From: Bradyrhizobium sp. AT1
Lineage (GTDB): Bacteria; Pseudomonadota; Alphaproteobacteria; Rhizobiales; Xanthobacteraceae
DNA length: 64,000 nt
NCBI RefSeq assembly: GCF_001590795.1
Contig: NZ_JXDL01000001.1
Coordinates: 1,480,393-1,544,392, forward strand
Direction: 5' to 3'
A model generated the notes under the pieces. That model searched no databases. It had not been told where the DNA came from and worked only from the letters and a program-made list of their open reading frames with translations. How positions within the stretch are numbered: position 1 is the stretch's first letter; every line of letters starts with the position of its first letter. The position numbers and the translations under genes were made by a program. Below, piece by piece: positions 1 through 8,309 of the stretch.

Positions 1-617
1 CCATGGGCCAATGCCAAGGCCAGCAGCGCCGAGCCGGTCAGGGTCGTCACCACGTGGAGCGCGGCGACCGACCAGGCATCGGCGGGCAGCGCGGCGCGCG
101 CGGCCTGAAGCGCCTCATCCGGCTGCTTCACATGCATGACGCCCTCGGACAGGATGAAATGCGCTCCAAGCGCCTCCGCGGCCCAGAACACCACGGGATC
201 CCAATGCGCGGCCTCGCGGGCGACAAGCCCTTCCGGATGGCCGGCGCGATAGAACACCAAATCGGACTCGAGATATTTTGCGAGGTCCTCGGCGACGAGC
301 TCGACGCGATCGACGACGCCCTCCACGACGCTGTTGGCGATCCGCGTCAGCGGCATGCTCACGGGATCGATGCTCTCGCCCTGAGCCGCCCATTCCGCAG
401 CCACGGCATCAGCCAGTGCGCGTGAGGGCATCACCACCTGACGGCCGGAGGGCGTGCGGATCGGCTTGCCGTCGAGGGTGATGGCGAAGCCGCCCTCGGC
501 CTCAGTGACACCGGCCTCCTTGTAAAAGCGCTTGCGCTGCGGCGGGCGCGCGGCCCGCCGGATCGCGCCTTGCGGATCGGATGGGGTCTGTCCCGCTTCT
601 TCGAACAGTTCACGCAT
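1..617 (-). CDS. ATP12 family chaperone (F1-ATPase assembly), partial
   Basis: The C-terminus runs off the left edge; about 205 residues are visible from the ATG at 617. ATP12-family proteins bind the F1 alpha subunit and keep it from aggregating before the F1 hexamer forms, so a cytoplasmic assembly role is expected. Family-like blocks visible in order are KRFYKEAGV, FAITLDGKPIRTPSG, PLTRIANSVVEG, DLVFYRAGHPEGLV and WDPVVFWAAEALG. The start is the only ATG before the in-frame block and begins MRELFEEAGQTP. It is divergent from the small exported protein at 690, so both promoters must lie in the roughly 70 nt between them. The identification rests on remembered family sequence, not a search. 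Confidence 0.85.
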   Translation of the reverse strand, partial: MRELFEEAGQTPSDPQGAIRRAARPPQRKRFYKEAGVTEAEGGFAITLDGKPIRTPSGRQVVMPSRALADAVAAEWAAQGESIDPVSMPLTRIANSVVEGVVDRVELVAEDLAKYLESDLVFYRAGHPEGLVAREAAHWDPVVFWAAEALGAHFILSEGVMHVKQPDEALQAARAALPADAWSVAALHVVTTLTGSALLALALAH

Positions 618-689
618 TTCGTTTCGGCCCCGGTCGCTGGATGCTAGGCTTTTAAGATAAGATCCGTGGCCGATAAAGCGAGCAGCGGC

Positions 690-1136
690 ATGAGGGAACT
701 TGCGGGCATTGCGGCCCTGTTCGCCGGGCTTTGGCTGGCCGCGGCGGAGGCCGGCTTTCGCACCCCGGAATCATTGGTCCGCAACGTCTACGCCCATTAC
801 GGCGACGGCGCGCCGGCGCTGTCCAAAGGACTGCCGCGGGATACGGCGACCGCCCGGCAATTCTTCGATCCGGCCCTGCGCAAGGCCTGGTCCGCGCCGC
901 GGGCCGAGCCCTACGACTTCCTGGTGCAAAGCCAGAGCTGGAAGCTCGGCCCGATCGCCATCGCTGTCGTTCGCAGGCAATACGACAAGACCTACGTCGC
1001 GGCGAATTTCGACAATCGCGGCAAGCCCGTGACGCTGAACTTCATCGTCGTCAACGGACCGGAGGGTTGGTTGATCACGGATGTCGAGAGCCCGCATGAC
1101 AGTCTGCGGATGTTTCTGGAGCAGTTTCGGAATTAG
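690..1136 (+). CDS. Small exported protein of unknown function (DUF3828-like)
   Basis: A 148-residue protein if the ATG at 690 is used; an in-frame GTG at 666 would add eight residues. The ATG start gives a clean signal peptide (MREL, then a hydrophobic run IAALFAGLWLAAAEA), so I prefer it. The mature part has TPESLVRNVYAHYG near the N-terminus and NGPEGWLITDVES near the C-terminus, the layout of small periplasmic DUF3828-like proteins whose C-terminal beta strands read 'GWRI.DV'. No catalytic motif is visible. It stands alone, followed by a palindromic repeat. The function is unknown and the family assignment is tentative. Confidence 0.6.
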   Translation: MRELAGIAALFAGLWLAAAEAGFRTPESLVRNVYAHYGDGAPALSKGLPRDTATARQFFDPALRKAWSAPRAEPYDFLVQSQSWKLGPIAIAVVRRQYDKTYVAANFDNRGKPVTLNFIVVNGPEGWLITDVESPHDSLRMFLEQFRN

Positions 1137-1144
1137 TGACCGCT

Positions 1145-1276
1145 GTCATGCCCCGGCTTGACCGGGGCATCCAGTACGCCGCGGCGGACATCGTGAGAGC
1201 GGGCCCTCAAACGTTGGCCTCTTGAATACTGGATCGCCCGCCCCAGTGCGCAACTGCGCACAAGGCGGGCGATGAC
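1145..1276. repeat. Rhizobial-type intergenic palindromic element
   Basis: Two hairpins in inverted orientation bound the element. The left one starts GTCATGCCCCGG and folds on itself (GCCCCGG cttga CCGGGGC). The right one ends GGCGGGCGATGAC and contains a nested TGCGCA...TGCGCA stem. CATCCAGTA on the left pairs with TACTGGAT on the right. The same design recurs at 51372-51463. It lies between the convergent 3' ends of the exported protein gene and the pseudouridine synthase gene, so it may also act in 3'-end formation. Confidence 0.7.
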
Positions 1277-1300
1277 ACCGAGTGTTTGGCGCACCAGCCC

Positions 1301-2542
1301 CTACTCCTCCGGCGCGTTCTCGATCGGGTCGAACCGGCTGGCATCGAGCCCGAGCAGATTCCACGACTGCTGCATGTGCGGCGGCAGCGGCGCGGTGGCG
1401 TCGATCACGCCGCCGCGCGGGTGCGGGATGACGATGCGTCGCGCGAGCAGATGCAGCCGGTTCTGCAGGCCGCCCGGCAGCTGCCAGTTCTCGATGTTGA
1501 AATATTTGGGATCGCCGACGATGGGATGCCCGATATGGGCCATGTGAGCGCGGAGCTGATGCGTGCGGCCCGTCACCGGCTTGAGCGACACCCAGGTCAG
1601 CTTGTTGCCGGCGGTTTCTACCACCGCGTAATACGTCACCGCATGGCTGGCGCCCTCGTCGCCGTGCTCGGCGATGCGCATGATGGTGTCGTCCTCGGTC
1701 TCCTCCTTGGCAAGGAAAGTCGAGATGCGGCCCTGTTTCGGCTTCGGCAGGCCCGGCACCAGCGCCCAATAGGTCTTTCGCGCCGACCGCGAGCGGAAGG
1801 CGCCGGTCAGATGCGAGGCGGCAAAGCGCGTCTTGGCGATCAGCAGACAGCCCGACGTCTCGCGGTCGATGCGGTGCACGAGGCGCGGCTTCTGGCCCTT
1901 GGAATCGCGCATCACCTCAAGCATCTGGTCGATGTGACGCGTCATGCCCGAGCCGCCCTGCACCGCAAGGCCGGCGGGCTTGTTCAGAACGAGAACGTCG
2001 TCGTCCTCGTAGATCGTCATCTCCTTCAGCGCCTTGAGCGTCTTCTGCGCGGCTTCCGAGAGCTCGCCGACGACCTTCGGCGCGTCCAGCTTCAGCGGCG
2101 GAATGCGGACGCTCTGCCCCTCCTCCAGACGATCCTTGCTGTCGACGCGTTTGCCGTCGACGCGCAGCTCGCCTTTTCGGACGACACGCTGGATGTGGGA
2201 GAACGACAGGCCGGGAAAACGCGCTTCGAGGAAGCGGTCGACGCGCATGTTGTTCTCGTCGGCGCTCACCTTGACGGTCTGCACCTTGGTCGGCAGCAGC
2301 GGCTCAACGGATTTTTCGGGCGCAGTCCTTTCGAATTCAGCCTTCTCCAGCCTGGCTTTGGGCGGACGCCGCTCGGCACGCTCGCCCGCAAAGCGCGGCG
2401 GCTTGCTGCTGGGCTTACCACTGGGTTTGCCGCCCGGGCGCGGCCCGGCCTTCTTCGCGCTCCCTGCCTTGAACGGGCGCGCCTCCTTGCGCTCGTCGCG
2501 ATCGCGAGGCTTGGGATTCATTCTCTTGATGCGGCGGCTCAT
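1301..2542 (-). CDS. rluC: RluA/RluC-family 23S rRNA pseudouridine synthase
   Basis: A 413-residue member of the RluA superfamily, which isomerises uridines in 23S rRNA. Residues 1-90 are a Lys/Arg/Pro-rich low-complexity extension. Residues 98-150 form an S4 RNA-binding domain (MRVDRFLEARFPGLS, KGELRVDGKR). The catalytic motif is RLVHRIDRETSG, with the nucleophile Asp226. Further family blocks are VTGRTHQLRAHM and HPIVGDPKY. E. coli RluC is about 319 residues, so the excess is the N-terminal tail. The ATG at 2542 overlaps the higA stop (ATGA), which implies translational coupling with the upstream toxin-antitoxin pair. The exact target uridines cannot be read from sequence. Confidence 0.9.
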   Translation of the reverse strand: MSRRIKRMNPKPRDRDERKEARPFKAGSAKKAGPRPGGKPSGKPSSKPPRFAGERAERRPPKARLEKAEFERTAPEKSVEPLLPTKVQTVKVSADENNMRVDRFLEARFPGLSFSHIQRVVRKGELRVDGKRVDSKDRLEEGQSVRIPPLKLDAPKVVGELSEAAQKTLKALKEMTIYEDDDVLVLNKPAGLAVQGGSGMTRHIDQMLEVMRDSKGQKPRLVHRIDRETSGCLLIAKTRFAASHLTGAFRSRSARKTYWALVPGLPKPKQGRISTFLAKEETEDDTIMRIAEHGDEGASHAVTYYAVVETAGNKLTWVSLKPVTGRTHQLRAHMAHIGHPIVGDPKYFNIENWQLPGGLQNRLHLLARRIVIPHPRGGVIDATAPLPPHMQQSWNLLGLDASRFDPIENAPEE

Positions 2543-2856
2543 GCGGTCTTTCCAAGCTTGCGTGTCGACTGCGCGCTGGCGCGGCGGGGCAGCGACGCAA
2601 CCTGCGCGCCGACCTCCTTCTCCGCCAGCCGCAGCTCATATTGCTGTTGCAGGTTCATCCAGAATTGCGGGCTGGTGCCAAACCAATGACCAAGGCGCAG
2701 CGCGGTGTCGGCGGTGATACCGCGCTGGCCGTTGATGATGCCGGTGATGCGATTGACCGGCACGTCGATCTGACGCGACAGCTCCGCGGCCGTGATGCCG
2801 AGTTCGCGCAGTTCTTCGGCGAGCTGTTCGCCGGGATGAATGGGCGTGCGGGGCAT
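2539..2856 (-). CDS. higA: HigA-family antitoxin (XRE helix-turn-helix)
   Basis: A 105-residue protein of the HigA/VapI addiction-module family. It begins MPRTPIHPGEQLAEELRELG, the typical HigA opening ('hPGe.L.eel'). The helix-turn-helix is ITAAELSRQIDVPVNRITGI, followed by NGQRGITADTALRLGHWFGT. HigA proteins bind and inactivate the cognate HigB RNase and repress their own operon. The gene starts 9 nt after the HigB stop, in the toxin-first order typical of higBA, and its stop overlaps the start of the rluC-like gene by 4 nt. A perfect inverted repeat upstream of higB (3169-3185) is the likely operator. Confidence 0.92.
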   Translation of the reverse strand: MPRTPIHPGEQLAEELRELGITAAELSRQIDVPVNRITGIINGQRGITADTALRLGHWFGTSPQFWMNLQQQYELRLAEKEVGAQVASLPRRASAQSTRKLGKTA

Positions 2857-2865
2857 GAGCTTCCT

Positions 2866-3150
2866 TCAGTGATAGTCGACGATCTCTACATCGGTTGGAC
2901 CTGGCGATCCCTCTGACCAAACGAAGCAGATCCGCCATTGATCGTTGATTCGGATCGAGAATTGTCCTACACGATCGCCCTTCAAGGTCTCCAGCCGATT
3001 ACCGGGCAATGCCGCCAAGTCGGCTAAGCTCGTTGCCGCGTCCAATCGATCGAGGCGAGTCTCTGCCTGGCGGGCAAATCCCGAGAATTCCTTGACGTGC
3101 TGGCCAGCTGCAAATCGCTCCGTACGCTTGTCGCGGTAGCTGACGATCAT
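2866..3150 (-). CDS. higB: HigB-family toxin (RelE/ParE superfamily mRNA interferase)
   Basis: A 94-residue protein from the ATG at 3150; an in-frame ATG at 3156 would add two residues but has no spaced ribosome-binding site, whereas GGA lies about 8 nt before 3150. HigB toxins cleave mRNA on the ribosome. Family features are the opening MIVSYRDKRTERF, the LPGNRLETLKGDRVGQFSIR core and the closing INDQWRICFVW...VEIVDYH, where the basic residues and the C-terminal His of the RelE-like fold sit. The length is typical of HigB. It is first in a higB-higA-rluC transcription unit. Confidence 0.92.
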   Translation of the reverse strand: MIVSYRDKRTERFAAGQHVKEFSGFARQAETRLDRLDAATSLADLAALPGNRLETLKGDRVGQFSIRINDQWRICFVWSEGSPGPTDVEIVDYH

Positions 3151-3168
3151 GTGCATCCGTTAGCAGGA

Positions 3169-3185
3169 TTTACGAGTTACGTAAA
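3169..3185. promoter_or_regulatory. Candidate HigA operator upstream of higB
   Basis: A perfect inverted repeat, TTTACG AGTTA CGTAAA, lies 19 nt upstream of the preferred higB start in an AT-rich patch. HigA antitoxins autorepress by binding palindromes overlapping the promoter, and size and place both fit. Binding is inferred. Confidence 0.55.
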
Positions 3186-3206
3186 TAGTAAATTCGCCAG
3201 GAATGC

Positions 3207-4538
3207 CTACTTCCCGCCCCGCTCCTTGCGCAGCTTGGCCCAGTAATCCAGCCGCTTGCGGATCTCGCGCTCGAAGCCGCGTTCGGGCGGGTCGTAGAAG
3301 GTCTGGCGGCCGAGGGCTTCCGGGAAGTAGTCCTGGCCGGAGAAGGCGTCTGGGGCGTCGTGGTCGTATTCGTAGGCCGCGCCGTAGCCTTCCGACTTCA
3401 TCAGCTTGGTCGGCGAATTCAGGATGTGCTTTGGCGGCAGCAGCGAGCCGCCGTGCTTTGCGGTCTGCATCGCAGCCTTGAAGGCGGTGTAGACCGCGTT
3501 CGATTTCGGCGCGGTGGCGAGATAGACCACGGCCTGGGCGATCGCGAGTTCGCCTTCGGGATGGCCGAGGAAATCGAAGGCGTCCTTCGCTGCGTTGGCG
3601 ATGACGAGCGCCTGCGGATCGGCAAGCCCGATGTCCTCCACCGCCATGCGCACGACGCGGCGGGCCAGGAACAGCGGATCCTCGCCAGCATCGAACATGC
3701 GGCAGAGATAGTAGAGCGCGGCATCGGGATCGGAGCCGCGCACCGATTTATGCAGCGCCGAGATCAAATTGTAATGGCCGTCGGCCGACTTGTCGTAGAT
3801 CGGCGCGCGGCGCTGCAGGATGTCCTGCAATTGCGCAGCGTTGAAAATCTCGTCCGCCCGCGCCGAGCGCCAGACCTCTTCGGCGAGCGTCAGCGACGCG
3901 CGGCCATCGCCGTCGGCCATGCGCACCAGCACCGCGCGCGCCTCGTCATCGAGCGGCAGCTTGCGGCCCTCGACCTCCTCGGCATGCGTGAACAGCTTTT
4001 CGATCGCGGCGGCATCGAGCGAGCGGAACACCAGCACGCGCGCGCGAGAGAGCAACGCCGCATTGAGCTCAAAGGACGGGTTCTCGGTGGTAGCGCCGAC
4101 CATCACCACCGTGCCGTCTTCCATCACCGGCAGAAACGAATCCTGCTGGGCGCGATTGAACCTGTGCACCTCGTCGACGAACAGCAGCGTGCCCTTGCCC
4201 ATCTCGCGGCGTGCGCGGGCGGCATCGAAGGCCTTCTTCAGATCGGCAACGCCGGAGAACACCGCGGAGATCTGCTCGAAATGCAGGTCGGTCGCATCCG
4301 CCAGCAGCCGCGCCACCGTGGTCTTGCCGGTGCCGGGCGGTCCCCAGAACACCAGGGATCCCAGCGTGCGCGTCTCCAGCATGCGCGTCAGCGCGCCATC
4401 GGGGCCGAGGATGTGGTCCTGGCCGACGACTTCCGACAGCGTGCGCGGGCGCAGCCGGTCCGGCAGCGGATGCGGAGCCTCGTGGTCGAGCCCCGCCGCG
4501 GCAAAGAGAGTTGGCGTTTGTGGCCGCTTCGGACTCAT
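3207..4538 (-). CDS. rarA: Replication-associated recombination protein A (AAA+ ATPase)
   Basis: A 443-residue clamp-loader-like AAA+ ATPase of the RarA/MgsA/WRNIP1 family, which acts at stalled replication forks. The N-terminus carries the family signature LPDRLRPRTLSEVVGQDHI. Walker A is GPPGTGKTT (66-74) and Walker B is LLFVDEVHRFN (118-128). The sensor region reads VMVGATTENPSFELN with a downstream LLSRARV. The C-terminal tetramerisation part contains SALHKSVRGSDPDAALYYL and the closing YGAAYEYDHD motif. Length matches E. coli RarA (447). The ATG overlaps the stop of the upstream Do-family protease by 4 nt, an arrangement I recall from several alphaproteobacteria. Confidence 0.95.
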   Translation of the reverse strand: MSPKRPQTPTLFAAAGLDHEAPHPLPDRLRPRTLSEVVGQDHILGPDGALTRMLETRTLGSLVFWGPPGTGKTTVARLLADATDLHFEQISAVFSGVADLKKAFDAARARREMGKGTLLFVDEVHRFNRAQQDSFLPVMEDGTVVMVGATTENPSFELNAALLSRARVLVFRSLDAAAIEKLFTHAEEVEGRKLPLDDEARAVLVRMADGDGRASLTLAEEVWRSARADEIFNAAQLQDILQRRAPIYDKSADGHYNLISALHKSVRGSDPDAALYYLCRMFDAGEDPLFLARRVVRMAVEDIGLADPQALVIANAAKDAFDFLGHPEGELAIAQAVVYLATAPKSNAVYTAFKAAMQTAKHGGSLLPPKHILNSPTKLMKSEGYGAAYEYDHDAPDAFSGQDYFPEALGRQTFYDPPERGFEREIRKRLDYWAKLRKERGGK

Positions 4539-5941
4539 CCGCCTAGCGTGACGTTGATCTGCTGACCGCCGCGCACCAGCGTGATGCGCCAGATTCGCGG
4601 GCGCTCACCGGCCGCCTTTTCGAGGTCGCCAGTCTTGCTGATCTTCACGTTGTTGACCGCGAGGATGATATCGCCCTTCTGGAAGCCGACATTCGCGGCT
4701 GCGCTGTCGCCGCCGAGATCGGTGATCACGACGCCTTCGGTGTCGGCATCAAGATGCAGCTCGTCGGCGACCGCAGGCGTGATGGTCGAGACTTTCGCGC
4801 CCTGGAACGGCGATCGCGCGGTGACGACCAGCTCGTTGCGGCCCGTATCGGGCGCCGTCTCCAGCGCGATCGTCAGCTTGAGCGGTTTGCCGCCGCGCTG
4901 CACGTCGATCTGCGCGGTGCCGCCGAGCGGACGGGTGGCGAAGCGATAGTCGAACGCGTTGGGATCATCCACGGTCTGGCCATCGATCCCAGTGATGAGA
5001 TCGGAGGATTTCAAGCCGGCCTTCGCCGCGGGGCCGTTCGACACCACGCTCGCGACCAGCGCGCCGGTTGGCGAGCGCAGACCGAGACTCTCGGCGATCT
5101 CGGGCGTCACCGCCTGCAATTTTGCCCCGAGCCAGGGACGCTTCACCGCCTTGCCGCCGCTCTTGGCAGAGGCGACGACGACGCGAACCATGTTGGAGGG
5201 AATTGCAAAGCCGATGCCTTGCGAGCCGCCGGAGCGCGAATAGATCGCGGTGTTGATCCCGGCGAGCTTGCCGCTCATGTCGACCAGCGCACCGCCGGAA
5301 TTGCCGGGATTGATCGCCGCGTCGGTCTGGATGAAGAACTGGTAGTCGGTGATGCCGACCTGCGTGCGCGCGAGCGCCGAGATGATGCCGTGGGTCACGG
5401 TCTGGCCGACGCCGAAGGGATTGCCGATCGCGAGCACGACGTCGCCGACCAGCAGCTCGTCGGAATTGGTGAAGTCCAGCGTCGGGAATTTCTCCTTGGT
5501 GTCCTTCAGACGGAGGACGGCGAGATCGGTGCGGGAATCCTTCAGCAGGATCTCGGCCTCGAACTCGCGCTTGTCCGACAGCGACACCTTCACTTGGTCC
5601 GCGCCCTCGATGACGTGCACGTTGGTGACGACGAGGCCGGAGGCATCGACGATGACGCCGGAACCGAGCGAGCGCTGCATCTGCTCGGGCTGCTGGCCCG
5701 GCACACCGAAGAAGCGGCGGAAGATCGGATCATCGAGCAGCGGGTTGCGGTTCTGCACCACCTTGGCGGCATAGACGTTGACCACGGCCGGCTGCACCCG
5801 CTGCACGATCGGCGCGTAGGACAGCCGCAGCTCGGCCGGCGAGGACGGCACCCGGCGGTCCTGCGCCGCGGCCGGATTGAAGTTGGACGAAAGCGCTATG
5901 CACACCGCCGTGACGACGGCGGTCCAGGTCGATCGAAACAT
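4535..5941 (-). CDS. Do-family (DegP/DegQ-type) periplasmic serine protease
   Basis: A 468-residue secreted HtrA protease/chaperone. A signal peptide occupies about residues 1-26 (cleavage after PAAA). The trypsin-like domain has His109 (TNVHV), Asp139 (DSRTDLAVL) and Ser215 (GNSGGALV). Two PDZ domains follow, at about 265-355 (GLRSPTGALVASVVSNGPA) and 375-465 (DTEGVVITDLGGDS). Length and double PDZ match DegP/DegQ/DegS-like proteins of alphaproteobacteria, which usually have several paralogues, so I give no symbol. It degrades or holds misfolded envelope proteins. The stop overlaps the rarA start. It is divergent from the porin at 6257. Confidence 0.95.
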   Translation of the reverse strand: MFRSTWTAVVTAVCIALSSNFNPAAAQDRRVPSSPAELRLSYAPIVQRVQPAVVNVYAAKVVQNRNPLLDDPIFRRFFGVPGQQPEQMQRSLGSGVIVDASGLVVTNVHVIEGADQVKVSLSDKREFEAEILLKDSRTDLAVLRLKDTKEKFPTLDFTNSDELLVGDVVLAIGNPFGVGQTVTHGIISALARTQVGITDYQFFIQTDAAINPGNSGGALVDMSGKLAGINTAIYSRSGGSQGIGFAIPSNMVRVVVASAKSGGKAVKRPWLGAKLQAVTPEIAESLGLRSPTGALVASVVSNGPAAKAGLKSSDLITGIDGQTVDDPNAFDYRFATRPLGGTAQIDVQRGGKPLKLTIALETAPDTGRNELVVTARSPFQGAKVSTITPAVADELHLDADTEGVVITDLGGDSAAANVGFQKGDIILAVNNVKISKTGDLEKAAGERPRIWRITLVRGGQQINVTLGG

Positions 5942-6256
5942 TCATACCTCTCGGAAAAGACGATGGAATATAGGCGTTTTCGGCAGCCAATAGAAGGGCG
6001 CCGGGCGGCAATTCGGCCGCCTTGCCGGTGTGCCCGGAATGCAAGCTCGGCGTGCGAATCGGCAATTCGCTGGAAGGCTCGATTGGCATCAAATGCATCA
6101 TCCCGCATTGTGGAGCCGAGTGGATTCGGTTGCGACGAATTTGCATCATCGGGAACCCGGTCAACGGGACGCAGCGTCGCGGGGCAGTCATCGATCATAC
6201 CTAGGCTCTCCCGCGTTCGACTTGGGGAAGTTTCGTCAAACGATGGAGGTGTGAAC
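5942..6256. other. Divergent intergenic region, protease / porin
   Basis: About 315 nt hold the promoters of two divergent envelope genes. On the minus strand a TATATT box (within AATATA at 5967-5972) sits about 30 nt before the protease ATG but lacks a convincing -35. Small open frames here have no ribosome-binding site or family features, so I call no gene. I see no recognisable operator. Confidence 0.4.
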
Positions 6257-7876
6257 GTGAGCAGGACATTGATCGCGGCCACGGCGATGGGCCTCGCCGG
6301 CGTGCTGGCGGCCTCGCAGGCCCGGGCTCAATCGGCAAACAGCAGCGAGCAGGAGATCGCGCTGCTCAAGCAGCAGCTGAAGATGCTGGAGCAGAAGCTC
6401 GACAAACTCCAGAGCCAGACCGCGGCGAACACGGCCGCGACGGCGAAGGCCAAGGCCGAGGCAAAGGCGGAGGCGAAGGCGAAGGCTGAGGCGCGCTCGG
6501 AGGAGAAGGCGGTGGTGGCCAACGCAAACGCGGCGATCCCGGTCAAGGGCCCGGCACCGGCGTCCGGCGTGGTCGTGACCATGCCGAACAACCGGCCCAC
6601 CATCTGCACCGCCGACCAGGCCAATTGCGTCGCCATCACCAGCCGCGTGCACTACGATGTCGGCGGCTACGACTATCGTCCCAACACAGCCGCCACCGTG
6701 CCGCAGAAGCTCGACAGTGGCCAGAACGTGCGCCGCGCCCGCATCGGCGTCACCGGCAAGTTTCTCAACGACTGGAACTTCGCGCTCATCTACGATTTCG
6801 GCGGCTCGTCCGACGGCTTTGGCGGCGCGGCGCCAGGCTCACTGCCGGGCGGCGGCGTCTCCGGCGTCGAAAACGCCTATCTCAGCTATACCGGCTTGAA
6901 GCCGTTCGGCGGCAAGATGGCGGTCGAAGCCGGCATCATGGACCTGCCCTACACGCTCGACGAGGCCACCAGCTCCAACGACATCATGTTCATGGAGCGC
7001 GCCTCGGCCGGTATCATCGCCACCAATATCGCCGCCGGCGATTTCCGCTCCGCGGCCGGTACGCGCTGGTACAACGACCAGCTCTGGATCGGCGGCTATG
7101 TCACGGGGCCGTCGACCGGGGCGATCCACTCGGCTTCGAGCGCGGCGCCGGCGGGCACCAGCGAGCAATATGGCGCCGTCGCGCGCGTTGCCGGCAACCC
7201 CATCAGCGGCAAGGACTATTCGGTGCATATCGGCGCCGACGCCCAGTGGCTGATCCAGCCGCCGCGCAACCTCATCGCCAACACGCAAACCGTCACGCTC
7301 AGCGATCGCCCGGAACTGCGTCTCGATCCGACCACGCTGATCTCGACCGGCGCGATCGCCAATGCCTCGGGCGCGCAGGTCTACAGCGTCGAAGCGGCGG
7401 CGACCTATGGTCCGTTCATCGTTCAGGGCGAGTACTTCTGGTACAATATCGACCGAACCGCCAACACCGGCGTCCCGCTGGTCGGCGCACCCAGCCTGAA
7501 ATTCCAGGGCGGCTATGCGCAGGCCGGCTACGTGCTGACAGGCGAAGGCCGCAGCTACAACGCCGCGAACGCGGCCTATGGCGGCGTCAAGCCGGCGCAC
7601 CCGTTTTCGCTCGAAGGCGGCGGCTGGGGCGCGTGGGAAATCGCGGGACGGTTCTCGACGGTCGACCTCAACAATCAGCTGGGCACAGCGACCGGGATCG
7701 CCGGCGGGCGGCAGACCGTCTACACCGCAGCGCTCAACTGGTACGTCAACGGCAACGTCCGCTTCATGCTCGACTATCTGCATGGCACGGTGTCGCGGCA
7801 GGCTTCACCGGTCTCGACCGCCAATGTCGGCTCGAAGTTCGACGCGGTCGCGATGCGGACGCAGTTCGCGTTCTAA
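6257..7876 (+). CDS. Phosphate-selective-type porin (OprO/OprP family)
   Basis: A 539-residue outer-membrane beta-barrel. The GTG at 6257 is preferred because GGAGG ends 7 nt before it; the frame stays open far upstream but without porin features. A signal peptide (hydrophobic LIAATAMGLAGVLAA, cleavage near ARAQ) is followed by a coiled coil (EIALLKQQLKMLEQKLDKLQ) and an unusual Ala/Lys/Glu stretch (AKAKAEAKAEAKAKAEA). The barrel contains RRARIGVTGKFLNDWNFALIY, GLKPFGGKMAVEAGIMD, GTRWYNDQLWIGGYV and the closing RFMLDYLHGTV...AMRTQFAF, with the C-terminal Phe expected for barrel insertion. Substrate preference cannot be read; the family includes phosphate and pyrophosphate channels. Confidence 0.88.
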   Translation: MSRTLIAATAMGLAGVLAASQARAQSANSSEQEIALLKQQLKMLEQKLDKLQSQTAANTAATAKAKAEAKAEAKAKAEARSEEKAVVANANAAIPVKGPAPASGVVVTMPNNRPTICTADQANCVAITSRVHYDVGGYDYRPNTAATVPQKLDSGQNVRRARIGVTGKFLNDWNFALIYDFGGSSDGFGGAAPGSLPGGGVSGVENAYLSYTGLKPFGGKMAVEAGIMDLPYTLDEATSSNDIMFMERASAGIIATNIAAGDFRSAAGTRWYNDQLWIGGYVTGPSTGAIHSASSAAPAGTSEQYGAVARVAGNPISGKDYSVHIGADAQWLIQPPRNLIANTQTVTLSDRPELRLDPTTLISTGAIANASGAQVYSVEAAATYGPFIVQGEYFWYNIDRTANTGVPLVGAPSLKFQGGYAQAGYVLTGEGRSYNAANAAYGGVKPAHPFSLEGGGWGAWEIAGRFSTVDLNNQLGTATGIAGGRQTVYTAALNWYVNGNVRFMLDYLHGTVSRQASPVSTANVGSKFDAVAMRTQFAF

Positions 7877-7890
7877 CATCTCCCGTCATC

Positions 7891-7918
7891 CCCGGGCGCG
7901 CGCAAGCGCGAGCCCGGG
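7891..7918 (+). terminator. GC hairpin between convergent genes
   Basis: CCCGGGC and GCCCGGG arms enclose a nested GCGC/GCGC stem, 14 nt after the porin stop and before the convergent hxlR-type stop. It is part of a CGTCATCCCCGGGC...GCCCGGGACC palindromic repeat rather than a classical terminator, because no T-tract follows on either strand. A role in 3'-end formation for both genes is inferred. Confidence 0.4.
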
Positions 7919-7931
7919 ACCAATGCTGGAA

Positions 7932-8309
7932 TTACGCCGCGCGCTTCGGCTTCCTCACCACCACCGGCGGCGGCGCGCAGGACAGCCGCTGCTGGTGACT
8001 CTCGCCCCAGGCCTTCAGGATGTCGATCACCGGCTTGAGGCTCTCGCCGAGCTCGGAGAGACAATACTCCACCCGCGGTGGCACCTCGGCATAGACCTTG
8101 CGGATGACGAGCTTATCCTCCTCCAGCGCACGAAGCTGTTTTGTCAGCATGCGTTGGGTGATGCCGGGCATCCGGCGGCGCAGCTCGCCGAAGCGCTGGG
8201 TGCCGCTCTGCAGGTGATAGAGGATCACGCCCTTCCACTTGCCGTCGATCAGGTCCAGCGTCGCCTCGACCGAGCAGCCCGGGCGCCGGGCAAAATCGCG
8301 CCGTTTCAT
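7932..8309 (-). CDS. HxlR-family transcriptional regulator
   Basis: A 125-residue winged-helix protein of the HxlR/YodB type. The N-terminus KRRDFARRPGCSVEATLDLI carries the family's single conserved Cys ('CPVE..L..I.GKW'), used for redox or electrophile sensing in some members. GKWKGVILYHLQSGTQRFGELRR is the DNA-binding core, followed by GITQRMLTKQLRALEED and PPRVEYCLSELGESL. The ATG at 8309 is chosen because it begins at the family's usual N-terminus; an in-frame ATG 24 nt upstream would overrun a palindromic GTATAC region. It is divergent from a medium-chain reductase, a classical HxlR-target arrangement, so it probably represses that gene. Confidence 0.92.
   Translation of the reverse strand: MKRRDFARRPGCSVEATLDLIDGKWKGVILYHLQSGTQRFGELRRRMPGITQRMLTKQLRALEEDKLVIRKVYAEVPPRVEYCLSELGESLKPVIDILKAWGESHQQRLSCAPPPVVVRKPKRAA

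Noticed and set aside
6022..6204. 60-codon plus-strand frame with Cys pairs (CPEC...CGAE)
   Set aside because: Resembles a small zinc-finger protein at first sight, but it has no ribosome-binding site and lies in the divergent promoter region.
4754..6256. Possible 500-residue N-terminal extension of the porin
   Set aside because: The frame is open but runs antisense through the protease gene. GGAGG before GTG 6257 and a signal peptide right after it mark the true start.
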